Shown: positions 1 through 7,305, counted from the stretch's first letter. The stretch is 11,735 nucleotides of DNA from Rickettsiales bacterium (GCA_947455845.1 CANGQE010000021.1:1-11735); one strand, 5' to 3'. Notes: a model not told the origin generated them from the letters alone. Program-made: numbers and translations.

Positions 1-86
1 AAGCTGCGTTCTACGTAATTGCTTCGGTAACAATTTCAATTTTAGCGCTATTTTTCGGCTTCTATTTAACAAAAATAATCCTTTAA
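1..86 (+). CDS. C-terminal end of an unidentified membrane protein (partial)
   Basis: Reading from base 3, the frame is open into the window and stops at TAA 84-86, giving 27 residues. They are almost all hydrophobic (about AAFYVIASVTISILALF, then GFYLTK), which looks like a last transmembrane helix with a short charged tail. The layout would suit the final helix of an MFS-type transporter, but 27 residues cannot fix the family. The next gene's ATG follows the stop codon directly, so the two are probably cotranscribed. Confidence 0.6.
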   Translation, partial: AAFYVIASVTISILALFFGFYLTKIIL

Positions 87-992
87 ATGTCTGTATTTCA
101 AGTAACTGCCGAGATGTCGGGTCTTCGCGTCGATAAATTTCTTTGTAAAAAATTCGATATTTCTTTTGGTTTGGCGCAAAAGATAATTCGCGGAAAGAAA
201 ATTAAAATTAATGGTGCAAGGGTTGATGCATCTTACAAAATGGAAGATTCGGACCAAGTTGAAATTTTTGCTGATCTCAAAAAACGCTTCGATACTCAAG
301 AAAAAAGAGCCTTTCAAGGTATTAAAATTTCCGCTGAAAAAGTTAAAAAATTTAAGTCCTGCATCATTTACGAAGATGACAATATCATTGCCATCAATAA
401 GCCATCCGGTCTTGCTACTCAAGGTGGAAGCGGGATTGATATTTCAGTAAATGATTTTTTACCGCTGCTTAAAAACAAAGAAAATTACCAACTGGTTCAC
501 CGTCTTGATAAAGATACTAGTGGCATTCTGCTGATTGCTAAAAATTCTAAATCAGCCGAATTTTTGACCGATGCTTTCAAAAGCAAATCGATTAAGAAGA
601 CTTATCTAGCTCTGGTTCATGGCGCTGTGAAAAAAGAAGAAGGCACAATTAAAATTCCGCTGCGTAAAAAACTTTTAGGCAAAAACGAAAAAGTTTGTCC
701 TGATTACACTGACGGAAAAGAGGCGATTACTGATTACAAAGTTTTAGAAAATTTTGAAGATTTTGCTTTGATGGAATTGCGTCCATTGACGGGACGTACT
801 CACCAATTGCGGGTTCACTGCAAAGAAATTGGTCACCCGATTTTGAATGACGTAAAATATGGTGGGAAGGAAGTTGTGCGCAAAGACTTGTGTAAAAGAC
901 TTTGTTTGCACGCTTACAGAATCGAGATGGCGGATTATTTTGGTAAGAAGTTGAAGATTGAAACTGATGTGCCGGAGTTTATCGCGGAGTAG
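87..992 (+). CDS. rluC: 23S rRNA pseudouridine synthase, RluC/RluA family
   Basis: This enzyme isomerises specific uridines in 23S rRNA to pseudouridine. Residues about 12-75 form an S4 RNA-binding domain (GLRVDKFL, then a KIIRGKKIKING core). The catalytic domain follows from about residue 90. The family motif HRLDKDTSG starts at residue 138, with catalytic Asp at 141. The later LTGRTHQLRVH motif and the GHPILNDVKYGG segment are also present. At 301 residues it has the usual RluC length, with no truncation. The ATG directly follows the upstream stop codon (TAAATG) and I see no clear Shine-Dalgarno sequence, so translational coupling is likely. The family is clear. RluC rather than RluD or another RluA paralogue is the best guess because of the S4 domain and length. 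Confidence 0.9.
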   Translation: MSVFQVTAEMSGLRVDKFLCKKFDISFGLAQKIIRGKKIKINGARVDASYKMEDSDQVEIFADLKKRFDTQEKRAFQGIKISAEKVKKFKSCIIYEDDNIIAINKPSGLATQGGSGIDISVNDFLPLLKNKENYQLVHRLDKDTSGILLIAKNSKSAEFLTDAFKSKSIKKTYLALVHGAVKKEEGTIKIPLRKKLLGKNEKVCPDYTDGKEAITDYKVLENFEDFALMELRPLTGRTHQLRVHCKEIGHPILNDVKYGGKEVVRKDLCKRLCLHAYRIEMADYFGKKLKIETDVPEFIAE

Positions 993-1022
993 GTTATTTT
1001 TTGCACTCCAATCTCACCACGT

Positions 1023-1053
1023 TTGTCACCCCGCACTTGTTGCGGGGTGACAA
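1023..1053. repeat. palindromic repeat, GC-rich stem variant
   Basis: A perfect 13-bp inverted repeat (1023-1035 with 1041-1053) closes on the 5-base loop CTTGT. The stem core is GTCACCCCGCA. The loop and spacing match the longer repeats at 4892, 6984 and 11343, but four stem bases differ, each with the compensating change on the other arm. No T-run follows, so an intrinsic terminator is unlikely. Confidence 0.8.
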
Positions 1054-1072
1054 CATGTGGGAAACAAAACCC

Positions 1073-1101
1073 TTGAAAAAAATCTCTCTCGTTCCTAAAA
1101 G
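1073..1101 (+). promoter_or_regulatory. possible sigma-70 promoter of the autotransporter gene
   Basis: TTGAAA (1073-1078) and TAAAAG (1096-1101) are separated by 17 bases and resemble -35 and -10 hexamers. Transcription would start near 1108 and give a leader of about 50 bases. The leader is rich in A and C, with a small hairpin at 1119-1133 and no Shine-Dalgarno sequence. This is consensus matching only. Confidence 0.3.
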
Positions 1102-1159
1102 GTCTCACACTTAACAAAGCCTTCACACAAGGCCTACACCACAACAACAAACCCCAATC

Positions 1160-3991
1160 ATGTCCACAAAAAGTCACCACTTTTTGAGATTCTGCTGTCT
1201 CATTTTTTTCGCGAGTAATGCGCAAGCTGTCACTTTAACTTCCGGTCAAACTGATTACACGACTACGGGAGATATTACCACTAGCGCTAGCGGCATCATA
1301 ACTTCTCTTTCCGGCACCAGCTCTAGTTTAAATAAAATCAAAAATACTTTCACTATTACTACGGGTAATTCTGGTGCTACAGCAAGCGCCTATGGCATTA
1401 GGTCGAGTGGCAATTACTATCAAATAACTAACGATACTGGGGCCACAATTTTAACTACGGGCATTTCGGGGCGCGGCATCAGCGTTGCCAATTTTACCAA
1501 TGTTTACAATTTGGGAACCATCAATACCCAAGGCACTACATCTTACGGAATTTATCTTGGTGGTAATAGCAATACTGCCAGCAATTCGGGATTAATTAAC
1601 ACCTTAAACACTACTTCCTACGGCATTTATCTAAACGGTAACAACAACTCAGTAACCAATTCAGGTACGGTTAGCGCGGCCCAGAGTTACGGTATTTATT
1701 TAAATGGTGATGCCAATCAAATCACTAATTCCGGCACAATTAATACTTCTGGCTCCACTTCTTACGGTATTTACGTTAGCACAGGCACTGCTTCAACAGC
1801 TAGCTCAAGCAATTACAGCACGGTTAATAATGCGGGTACAATTAACAGCAGTTCTCACGGCATTTATTCCAAAGATAATTACACCCAAATTACCAATTCC
1901 GGCACAATTACAACTGGCAGCGGATCCAGTATTTACGGCATTCGCTCTGAGGGTGATAATTCTACAATCAGCAATTCCGGTAACATTATTTCCACCAATT
2001 ACGCGATTTACAATTCGGGTGCGGGCGCAGTAATTACCAATTCCGGCAATCTTACGGGAGGCATTCGTCTTGGTGGCGGTGTTTTAAACATTTTAGGCGG
2101 CACAATTAGTGGAGAAGTTGATGGCGCGTCAGGAAGTGTTAACATTAATTCCTCCTTCAACCAAAGCACTGACTTCAATGACCTCATTGCTTTAAATATT
2201 AATTCGGGCAGCACTTTAACTTCTAGTGCCAGCATTGATGCAGGCACAATTTCAATTGATGAAAATGCTACTCTGACGCTACAAAGTGGATTTTCAGTAA
2301 GCGGTGCAATTCAAGGTTTAAGCGACTCTGTGGGAACTTTAAATATTTCAGGAGTTAATTTTTCACCCAGTAATGCGATTGGAATTTCCGGCAATGCTTT
2401 GGCAAATTTAAATATTAATTCTGGAGCTTCCGTGACTACTGCGAGTGATATTTACGCTGCTAATATTTTGCTGGATGGTAGTTTAAATTTTTATGCAGCG
2501 GATAATTTAAGCATTTTCGGTAATGTTGCAGGAAGTGGCGCGGGCGTAATTAACATCGGTTCGAAAAGCCAAATAGTGACGGGAGATTTTTCCTTAATTG
2601 CTGGTGACACTCTGGCAATCAGTCTGGGAGATGAAATTGTCGGAAATCTAGCTGTTGATGGACTAGCTAATATTTCCGCTGACACCAAGCTTGCAATCAC
2701 TACCGGAGCTGACCAAGGTTATATTTCAGACGGCACAAAATTAACGATTATTAATGCTGCAAGTGGCTCATCCATTAATGCAATTAATAGCTCTAATATT
2801 TCAATTAATGGCGCAGTTTCTAACAGTTACGGATTACTAAAATTCACCACTCAAGCAACTGATAATTCCTTGATCTTAAATATTAATCGACTCACAGCCA
2901 GTGAAGTTACCACCAATAAAAATACCCAAAATATTTACCAAAATCTCAATGAGATCGGCGCTAATACCAGCGGCGAATTATTGCAATTTCAGGAATATCT
3001 AGACAGCAGTGGTCTCAGCGGAGACGCTCTAACTCAAACAATTAATCAGTTAGCGCCGCAATCAAGCAAAGCTGCTTTGGCAGTTAGTTCCAATATTGTC
3101 AGAAATTCAATGATGGCTAGTGAGACTAGACTTGCAAAGGTTCGCAATGATTTAGCGGATGGTTTTTGGGTAGAATCTTTCGGTAGCGCCGCCACTCAAA
3201 ATACCGTAAAATATGATGAAGGATACCAAACTAATTCCATTGGATTTATTGCGGGGTTAGATCGGGAAATTTCCAGTACAAGCTTGATTGGTGCGGCATT
3301 AAGTTACGCCAGATCAGATGTAAAATCGACCAATAAGTTGCAGAATAATTTAATCACTACCCACCAAATTAATTTTTACAGCAGCCAAAATTTTGGTAAA
3401 TTTTTCTTAAATAATGTGGTTGGTTTTGCTTGGAATCAGTTCAGTTCTAATCGCTCAATTCTAGCTCTTAATTCTAATGCTACGGCCAGATATTTTGGAC
3501 AAACTTACGCGGCAAAAATTAGTAGCGGTTTTGTTAAAAATTTTCGTCGCGGTTTTAGTTTAACTCCGGAATTATCTCTAAATTTTCTACGCAATAATGT
3601 TGGTGGTTATTCTGAAAATGGTGCAGACACTTTAAATTTAAAGGTTCAAGCTGTGACAGCTGATTTTATGGAAGGGCAAGCAGGTTTAAAGTTAGGTTGG
3701 GAAAGCAAAGTTAAAAAAATTCCAGAATTCACTAAATTGGTTACCAGTTTAAAAGCTTCCTACGGCTACAGTTTTGTAAATGATGCACCAAATACTAGCG
3801 CAAATTTCATCGGACAATCTTCTAATTTTAATTGGCAAATTACTCAAACTGATCGTCAAAGTTTAAGATTTGGCGGGGCGATTGAGGCTTATTATTTGAA
3901 TGATGTCACTTTTGGTTTTGAATGTGGTTTGGAGAAAAAATCGACTTACCAATCGCACTTTGTTATGCTGAAAATTCGGCAGGAATTTTGA
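1160..3991 (+). CDS. autotransporter (type Va secretion) with repetitive beta-helix passenger
   Basis: This is a surface protein that would carry its own passenger across the outer membrane. Residues 1-23 look like a Sec signal peptide: basic start, hydrophobic FCCLIFFAS core, cleavage after AQA. The passenger (about 24-580) is rich in Ser, Thr, Asn and Gly and has no cysteine. Residues about 110-305 contain about eight units of 22-34 residues with the pattern NSGTI...SYGIYL.G, as expected of a right-handed beta-helix. A linker (about 580-665, with NTQNIYQNLNEI and QLAPQSSKAAL) leads into a C-terminal beta-barrel (about 669-943) that ends in KIRQEF with the terminal Phe typical of outer-membrane barrels. 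It is a stand-alone gene with spacers on both sides. Its ligand and function cannot be read from the sequence. It is distinct enough that I assign no Sca or other named family. Confidence 0.9.
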   Translation: MSTKSHHFLRFCCLIFFASNAQAVTLTSGQTDYTTTGDITTSASGIITSLSGTSSSLNKIKNTFTITTGNSGATASAYGIRSSGNYYQITNDTGATILTTGISGRGISVANFTNVYNLGTINTQGTTSYGIYLGGNSNTASNSGLINTLNTTSYGIYLNGNNNSVTNSGTVSAAQSYGIYLNGDANQITNSGTINTSGSTSYGIYVSTGTASTASSSNYSTVNNAGTINSSSHGIYSKDNYTQITNSGTITTGSGSSIYGIRSEGDNSTISNSGNIISTNYAIYNSGAGAVITNSGNLTGGIRLGGGVLNILGGTISGEVDGASGSVNINSSFNQSTDFNDLIALNINSGSTLTSSASIDAGTISIDENATLTLQSGFSVSGAIQGLSDSVGTLNISGVNFSPSNAIGISGNALANLNINSGASVTTASDIYAANILLDGSLNFYAADNLSIFGNVAGSGAGVINIGSKSQIVTGDFSLIAGDTLAISLGDEIVGNLAVDGLANISADTKLAITTGADQGYISDGTKLTIINAASGSSINAINSSNISINGAVSNSYGLLKFTTQATDNSLILNINRLTASEVTTNKNTQNIYQNLNEIGANTSGELLQFQEYLDSSGLSGDALTQTINQLAPQSSKAALAVSSNIVRNSMMASETRLAKVRNDLADGFWVESFGSAATQNTVKYDEGYQTNSIGFIAGLDREISSTSLIGAALSYARSDVKSTNKLQNNLITTHQINFYSSQNFGKFFLNNVVGFAWNQFSSNRSILALNSNATARYFGQTYAAKISSGFVKNFRRGFSLTPELSLNFLRNNVGGYSENGADTLNLKVQAVTADFMEGQAGLKLGWESKVKKIPEFTKLVTSLKASYGYSFVNDAPNTSANFIGQSSNFNWQITQTDRQSLRFGGAIEAYYLNDVTFGFECGLEKKSTYQSHFVMLKIRQEF
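1500..2075 (+). repeat. coding repeats in the autotransporter passenger
   Basis: About eight degenerate units encode N-S-G-T-I ... S-Y-G-I-Y-L ... G-N motifs. At DNA level, segments such as AATTCCGGCACAATTA recur (near 1727 and 1891) with scattered third-position changes. The units are diverged in sequence and length (22-34 residues), so this is an old array and not a recent expansion. Confidence 0.75.
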
Positions 3992-4021
3992 GAATTTAGG
4001 TGTTTAATAAATTGAGAAATT

Positions 4022-4047
4022 GATCCTTCAAACAAGCTCAGGATTCC
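4022..4047. repeat. decayed copy of the CTTGT-loop palindromic repeat
   Basis: GATCCTTCAAACAAG followed by CTCAGGAT matches the left arm of the repeats at 4892, 6984 and 11343 at all but a few positions. The mismatches are GA to TC in the stem, T to C in the core, and GA to TC at the end. Only about five stem pairs remain, so it looks like a degenerate single copy in the 77-base spacer before xthA. Confidence 0.6.
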
Positions 4048-4068
4048 AACTCCCAAAACAAAATCAAA

Positions 4069-4893
4069 ATGCCTCAAATCAAAATAGCTAGTTTTAATGT
4101 AAACTCGATCAAAGCCCGACTGCCAAGGTTGTTGGAATGGTTAAAAACCTCCAATCCCGATGTAGTTTTATTGCAAGAGTTAAAATGTCTTGAAACTGAT
4201 TTTCCTTACGAAGCCATATTTGACGCGGGTTACAATACTGCGGTGGTTGGTCAGAAATCTTACAATGGTGTGGCAATTCTTTCCAAATTTAAAATTGAAG
4301 ATGTGGTTAAAGCCTTGCCAACATTGAATGGTGAGGTTGATGAACAAGCGCGTTACGTGGAGGCGGTGCTTTCGGTTAATGGTAAAGCGATACGGGTTGC
4401 TTCAATTTATGTGCCTAATGGTGGTGGTGATTTATTGGAAGGAGAGAAGGTAGAAGACAGTCGAAAATTTATTTACAAATTAGATTTTTTTGAGCGCTTG
4501 AAGGCGCATTTTACTAGCTTGCTTGAGTTTGATGAAGTGCAAATTTTTGGCGGTGATTACAATGTTGGGGCAGAAGAAATTGATGTTTTTGATCCTAAAA
4601 GTTTAAACGGCAGCATTTGTTTTCATCCGTTAGAGCGTCAAAAATTTCGCTCAATTTTAAATTTAGGAATGGTTGATTCTTATCGTGCCTGTAATCAACA
4701 AACTCAGGCCTTTAGCTGGTGGGATTACCGTGGTGGCTCTTGGCAGCACAATAAGGGTATGCGCATTGATTATCTTTTAACTTCGCCGCAAGCGTCAGAT
4801 AAAATTGTGGCTGCATCAATTGAGGATAAAGGGGTGCGGGATCAAGAAAAAGCTTCAGATCATTGTCCGGTTTGCGTGACGATTGAGGTGTAA
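4069..4893 (+). CDS. xthA: exodeoxyribonuclease III (AP endonuclease)
   Basis: This is a DNA repair enzyme of the EEP (exonuclease-endonuclease-phosphatase) fold. It cuts at abasic sites and has 3'-5' exonuclease and 3'-phosphatase activity in base excision repair. Visible motifs in order are FNVNSIKAR (from residue 9), the metal-binding Glu in LLQELK (Glu 37), RVASIYVPNGG, GGDYNV with the catalytic Asp and Asn, FSWWDYRGG and the final SDHCPV with the catalytic His. At 274 residues it is a normal XthA length. The A- and C-rich sequence before the ATG contains no Shine-Dalgarno motif. The TAA stop (4891-4893) overlaps the first bases of the composite inverted repeat, so the repeat begins exactly where the gene ends. 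Confidence 0.95.
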   Translation: MPQIKIASFNVNSIKARLPRLLEWLKTSNPDVVLLQELKCLETDFPYEAIFDAGYNTAVVGQKSYNGVAILSKFKIEDVVKALPTLNGEVDEQARYVEAVLSVNGKAIRVASIYVPNGGGDLLEGEKVEDSRKFIYKLDFFERLKAHFTSLLEFDEVQIFGGDYNVGAEEIDVFDPKSLNGSICFHPLERQKFRSILNLGMVDSYRACNQQTQAFSWWDYRGGSWQHNKGMRIDYLLTSPQASDKIVAASIEDKGVRDQEKASDHCPVCVTIEV

Positions 4894-4978
4894 AATAGAT
4901 CCTGAAACAAGTTCAGGATGACAGTAACTTTAGAATTTTCCTACATCGTCATCCTGAACTTGTTTCAGGATCTATTTT
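4892..4978. repeat. composite inverted repeat between convergent genes
   Basis: Two copies of the CTTGT-loop palindrome lie head to head. A 31-base arm at 4892-4922 is perfectly complementary to 4948-4978, with a 25-base spacer. Each arm is itself a palindrome (ATCCTGAA, loop, TTCAGGAT). The outer ends are AAAATAG and CTATTTT, so a transcript in either direction would end in a long hairpin followed by U residues. It may therefore act as a two-way terminator for xthA and the carB-DUF167 pair. The left arm overlaps the xthA stop codon and the right arm forms the end of the DUF167 gene. Confidence 0.9.
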
Positions 4979-5266
4979 CGTAAAGTAGGTTTTATTTACC
5001 ACTCCCAAAGCCCTCACCACCTTCACCCGCGACGTTTCACCGCGAATAATCTCAAACTTATTTTTAGAAATTTTTAAAAGCTTCGCCAAAAATTTTATCA
5101 ATTCCTCATTGGCTTTATTATCTTCGCAAACGGCAGCAACATTGATTCTAAGATATTCTTGATCCTTCTCATCAACCATCTTCCCGCTAATTTTGGTGCG
5201 GGAAGAATTAGGTGTAACTTTAATGTAAAGCAAAGCGTGGTGAGCTTCTTGCTTTAAAAACGACAT
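4949..5266 (-). CDS. DUF167 / YggU (UPF0235) family protein
   Basis: A small conserved protein whose biochemical role is unknown. Family features visible are YIKVTPNSSRTKI near the start, the central DNKANEELIKFLAKLL segment (the usual G/N-KANEALI motif) and FEIIRGETSRVKVV. Its 105 residues are slightly longer than the usual 90-100. The extra tail is repeat-derived: the last nine residues, KIDPETSSG, and the TGA stop are read from the arm of the inverted repeat at 4948-4978. The ATG shares one base with the carB stop codon (TAATG), so it is translationally coupled to carB. No functional link with carbamoyl phosphate synthesis is known to me. Confidence 0.85.
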   Translation of the reverse strand: MSFLKQEAHHALLYIKVTPNSSRTKISGKMVDEKDQEYLRINVAAVCEDNKANEELIKFLAKLLKISKNKFEIIRGETSRVKVVRALGVVNKTYFTKIDPETSSG

Positions 5267-6870
5267 TAATTGGCCAAATCTTGCAAGGCTCTAACTTCAA
5301 ATTTACAGCCTTGATTTTTGTAAGCTTCAAGAGCGTCAACCAAGGCGCGAGCGCCTGAAATTGTGGTTGAGTAATTGACGCCTTTCATCAAAGAAGTGCG
5401 TCGAATTGAAAAGCTGTCTTTGGTTGCTTGCGCTCCTTCCGTAGTATTAATGACCAAAGAAATTTCCTTGCGATCAATCATGTCAACCACGTGTGGTTTG
5501 TCTTCGGTAATTTTATTAACGATGGTCACGGCAATATCTTGTTCAGCGAGGAACTTAGCAGTGCCGCGAGTGGCAACAATTTTAAAACCAATTGAGATCA
5601 ATTTTTTAGCAATTTCCGGTAGGTATTTTTTGTCAGAATCTTTCACTGAAAGAAATACTAGGCCTTCAGTTAAAAGCTTCACCCCAGCTGCAGCTTGAGC
5701 TTTGGCAAATGCTAGTGGGAAGGTGACGTCGATGCCCATTACTTCGCCGGTAGATTTCATTTCTGGCCCTAAAATTGTGTCAGTATTAGTGAAACGGGCG
5801 AAAGGGAAAACAACTTCTTTGACAGAAAAATAATCGAGCTTTTTTTCTTTTAAATTGAACTCGGAAAGTTTTTTTCCGATCATTATTAGAGAGGCAATTT
5901 TAGCGATTGGAACGTTGGTTGCTTTAGATACAAAAGGCACGGTTCTTGAGGCGCGTGGATTTACTTCTAAAACAAAAAGTTTTTCATTTTGAACGGCGTA
6001 TTGCACATTCATTAAGCCTTTTACATTTAAGGCTAGAGCCATTTTTACAGTCGCTTTTTTGACTTCATCAATCATGTTTTGCGAAAGTGAATAAGGTGGA
6101 ATTGAGCAAGCAGAATCGCCTGAGTGAATTCCGGCTTCTTCAATATGTTGCATAATGCCGGCAACAAAAACTTCTTCGCCATCACATAAAGCATCAACGT
6201 CAACTTCGATTGCGTCAGTTAGAAATTTATCGAGTAGAAGTGGTCCGGTTTCAAAAACTTCGGAATATTCAACCAGATATTTCATTAAGTAAGATTCATC
6301 GTAAATCACGGCCATACCACGTCCACCAAGGACGTAAGAAGGACGCACTACAACAGGAAAACCAATTTCATGAACTTGTTCAATTACCTGTTTTGCTGAA
6401 TAAGCGATGTAATTTTTAGGCTGATTTAACTCTAATTTTTGTAAAAGATTTTTGAAGCGATCGCGATCTTCGGCAAGGTCAATCATGTCGGGTGAAGTGC
6501 CGATGATTGGAATATTTTCATCTTGCAAAAATTTGGCGAGGCTTAGAGGAGTTTGGCCACCGAACTGTACATTAACACCAAGTAGTTCACCGTTACTCAT
6601 TTCTCTTTTGATGAGTTCGATGGTATCTTCGGCTGTAAGAGGTTCAAAATAAAGGCGATCGGAAGTATCGTAATCAGTTGAAACTGTTTCCGGATTGCAA
6701 TTAACCATGATGGCTTCAACACCATTTTCTTTAAAAGCGAAAGCGGCGTGAACGCAAGTGTAATCAAACTCGATGCCTTGTCCGATGCGGTTCGGGCCTG
6801 ATCCGAGAATTACAACTTTTTTACGATTAGTAGGATTTGATTCGCAGAAAGATGGGTTGGCGTGAGACAT
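5266..6870 (-). CDS. carB: carbamoyl-phosphate synthase large subunit, C-terminal half only
   Basis: CarB makes carbamoyl phosphate from bicarbonate, ATP and ammonia supplied by CarA, for pyrimidine and arginine synthesis. A normal CarB has about 1070 residues in two similar halves; this ORF has 534 and matches only the second half. It starts in linker-like sequence (SNPTNRKKV), then has LGSGPNRIGQG (from residue 22), VNCNPETVSTDYDTSDRLYF, the ATP-grasp core with RPSYVLGGRGM, the EVNPRASRTVPFVSKAT segment, and a complete MGS-like regulatory domain from about residue 400. The reading frame has an in-frame stop only eight codons upstream (6892-6894), and no first-half sequence is visible before it. 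It could be one half of a genuinely split carB, as in some archaea and Aquifex, or a remnant. The intact frame and conserved motifs favour function. pyrF lies on the other strand nearby. Confidence 0.9.
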   Translation of the reverse strand: MSHANPSFCESNPTNRKKVVILGSGPNRIGQGIEFDYTCVHAAFAFKENGVEAIMVNCNPETVSTDYDTSDRLYFEPLTAEDTIELIKREMSNGELLGVNVQFGGQTPLSLAKFLQDENIPIIGTSPDMIDLAEDRDRFKNLLQKLELNQPKNYIAYSAKQVIEQVHEIGFPVVVRPSYVLGGRGMAVIYDESYLMKYLVEYSEVFETGPLLLDKFLTDAIEVDVDALCDGEEVFVAGIMQHIEEAGIHSGDSACSIPPYSLSQNMIDEVKKATVKMALALNVKGLMNVQYAVQNEKLFVLEVNPRASRTVPFVSKATNVPIAKIASLIMIGKKLSEFNLKEKKLDYFSVKEVVFPFARFTNTDTILGPEMKSTGEVMGIDVTFPLAFAKAQAAAGVKLLTEGLVFLSVKDSDKKYLPEIAKKLISIGFKIVATRGTAKFLAEQDIAVTIVNKITEDKPHVVDMIDRKEISLVINTTEGAQATKDSFSIRRTSLMKGVNYSTTISGARALVDALEAYKNQGCKFEVRALQDLAN

Positions 6871-6983
6871 TTTTGCTAAATTTTTTGGAGATTAATTTTG
6901 AAAGTTATTACGCAGTTTAGAGGGGGATAATTTTAATTTCTAAAGATTTTTTTGTGGAGGTTTGAAATAGGTGGGAGTTTGTG

Positions 6984-7066
6984 AATAGATCCTGAAACAA
7001 GTTCAGGATGACGGTATGGAGAGTGCCTACAGATAATGTCATCCTGAACTTGTTTCAGGATCTATT
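6984..7066. repeat. composite inverted repeat between carB and ssrA
   Basis: A 29-base arm at 6984-7012 is perfectly complementary to 7038-7066, with a spacer of 25 bases, the same spacer length as in the copy at 4892. The spacer sequences themselves differ. Each arm contains the ATCCTGAA / CTTGT / TTCAGGAT palindrome. It lies in the divergent region between carB and ssrA, where it may separate the two promoters. Confidence 0.9.
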
Positions 7067-7103
7067 AACAAAACTCTTTCTCTAAATTTCTTCTCCTAAC
7101 CCC

Positions 7104-7131
7104 TTGTCAAACAAGTTTGTCCAATTAAACT
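7104..7131 (+). promoter_or_regulatory. possible promoter of ssrA
   Basis: TTGTCA (7104-7109) and TAAACT (7126-7131) are 16 bases apart and lie just upstream of the expected 5' end of the tmRNA precursor (about 7138). A 5-bp hairpin CTTGT/ACAAG (7103-7115) overlaps the -35 element. Assigned by consensus and position only. Confidence 0.35.
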
Positions 7132-7137
7132 TTTTCC

Positions 7138-7228
7138 CGCCTGTGACCGCAAGGTCATTGAGACTATAGCGATAAACCCTTGTCATAATAAACGTTCATG
7201 GACCTGGGGGCAGTACCCAGCACCTCCA
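7138..7228 (+). ncRNA. ssrA: tmRNA acceptor piece (3' part of mature tmRNA)
   Basis: Contents in order: a hairpin TGACC/GGTCA with GCAA tetraloop (7144-7157), an A-rich single-stranded stretch, a T-arm (CTGGG 7204-7208, CCCAG 7216-7220) and the acceptor strand CACCTCC (7221-7227) with discriminator A at 7228. CCA is not encoded after the discriminator (GCC follows), so it must be added enzymatically. The T-loop reads GGCAGTA, not the usual TTCRA type. The 5' end is a guess. Confidence 0.8.
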
Positions 7229-7255
7229 GCCTTCGCTCTTGCGAGCTACGGCTGG
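7226..7255. repeat. palindromic repeat of a second family, inside ssrA
   Basis: CCAGCC (7226-7231) pairs with GGCTGG (7250-7255), and TCGC (7233-7236) with GCGA (7241-7244). Read on the minus strand it has the order GCC-x-TAGCT-loop-AGCGA-x-GGC, which the hairpin at 7306-7334 shares with a different outer stem. It starts on the last three bases of the mature acceptor piece. Confidence 0.65.
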
Positions 7256-7305
7256 CGAGCCAGCGCGAGCTGGATCGACAAAAGTAGATCGTTAGAGCGA
7301 AGGCT
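7228..7305 (+). repeat. long-range 12-bp inverted repeat in the tmRNA intervening segment
   Basis: AGCCTTCGCTCT (7228-7239) is perfectly complementary to AGAGCGAAGGCT (7294-7305). Between them lie further small hairpins: GCTGG/CCAGC (7251-7264) and GATC/GATC with an AAAA loop (7273-7290). The precursor RNA could thus fold into a branched structure at the cleavage site that frees the 3' end of the acceptor piece. Confidence 0.75.

Noticed and set aside
66..450. Overlapping open frames at the start of rluC
   Set aside because: The rluC frame has clear S4 and catalytic motifs, and the alternative frames have none.
1023..1053. Hairpin after rluC as an intrinsic terminator
   Set aside because: The stem is strong but no T-run follows (bases after the stem are C-A-T-G-T-G-G), and the unit fits the palindromic repeat family.
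1704..2700. Long open frames on both strands inside the autotransporter passenger
   Set aside because: They are shadows of the repetitive, low-complexity coding sequence and show no recognisable protein features.
5266..6990. carB as a full-length gene broken by a frameshift
   Set aside because: The three codons-to-stop region before the ATG has an in-frame stop at 6892-6894, and none of the upstream sequence to the repeat at 6984 shows CarB first-half motifs in another frame.
7201..7230. A normal tRNA gene ending at CACCTCCA
   Set aside because: Only a T-arm and one acceptor strand are present, and the partner strand lies downstream at 7358, which is the permuted tmRNA layout.
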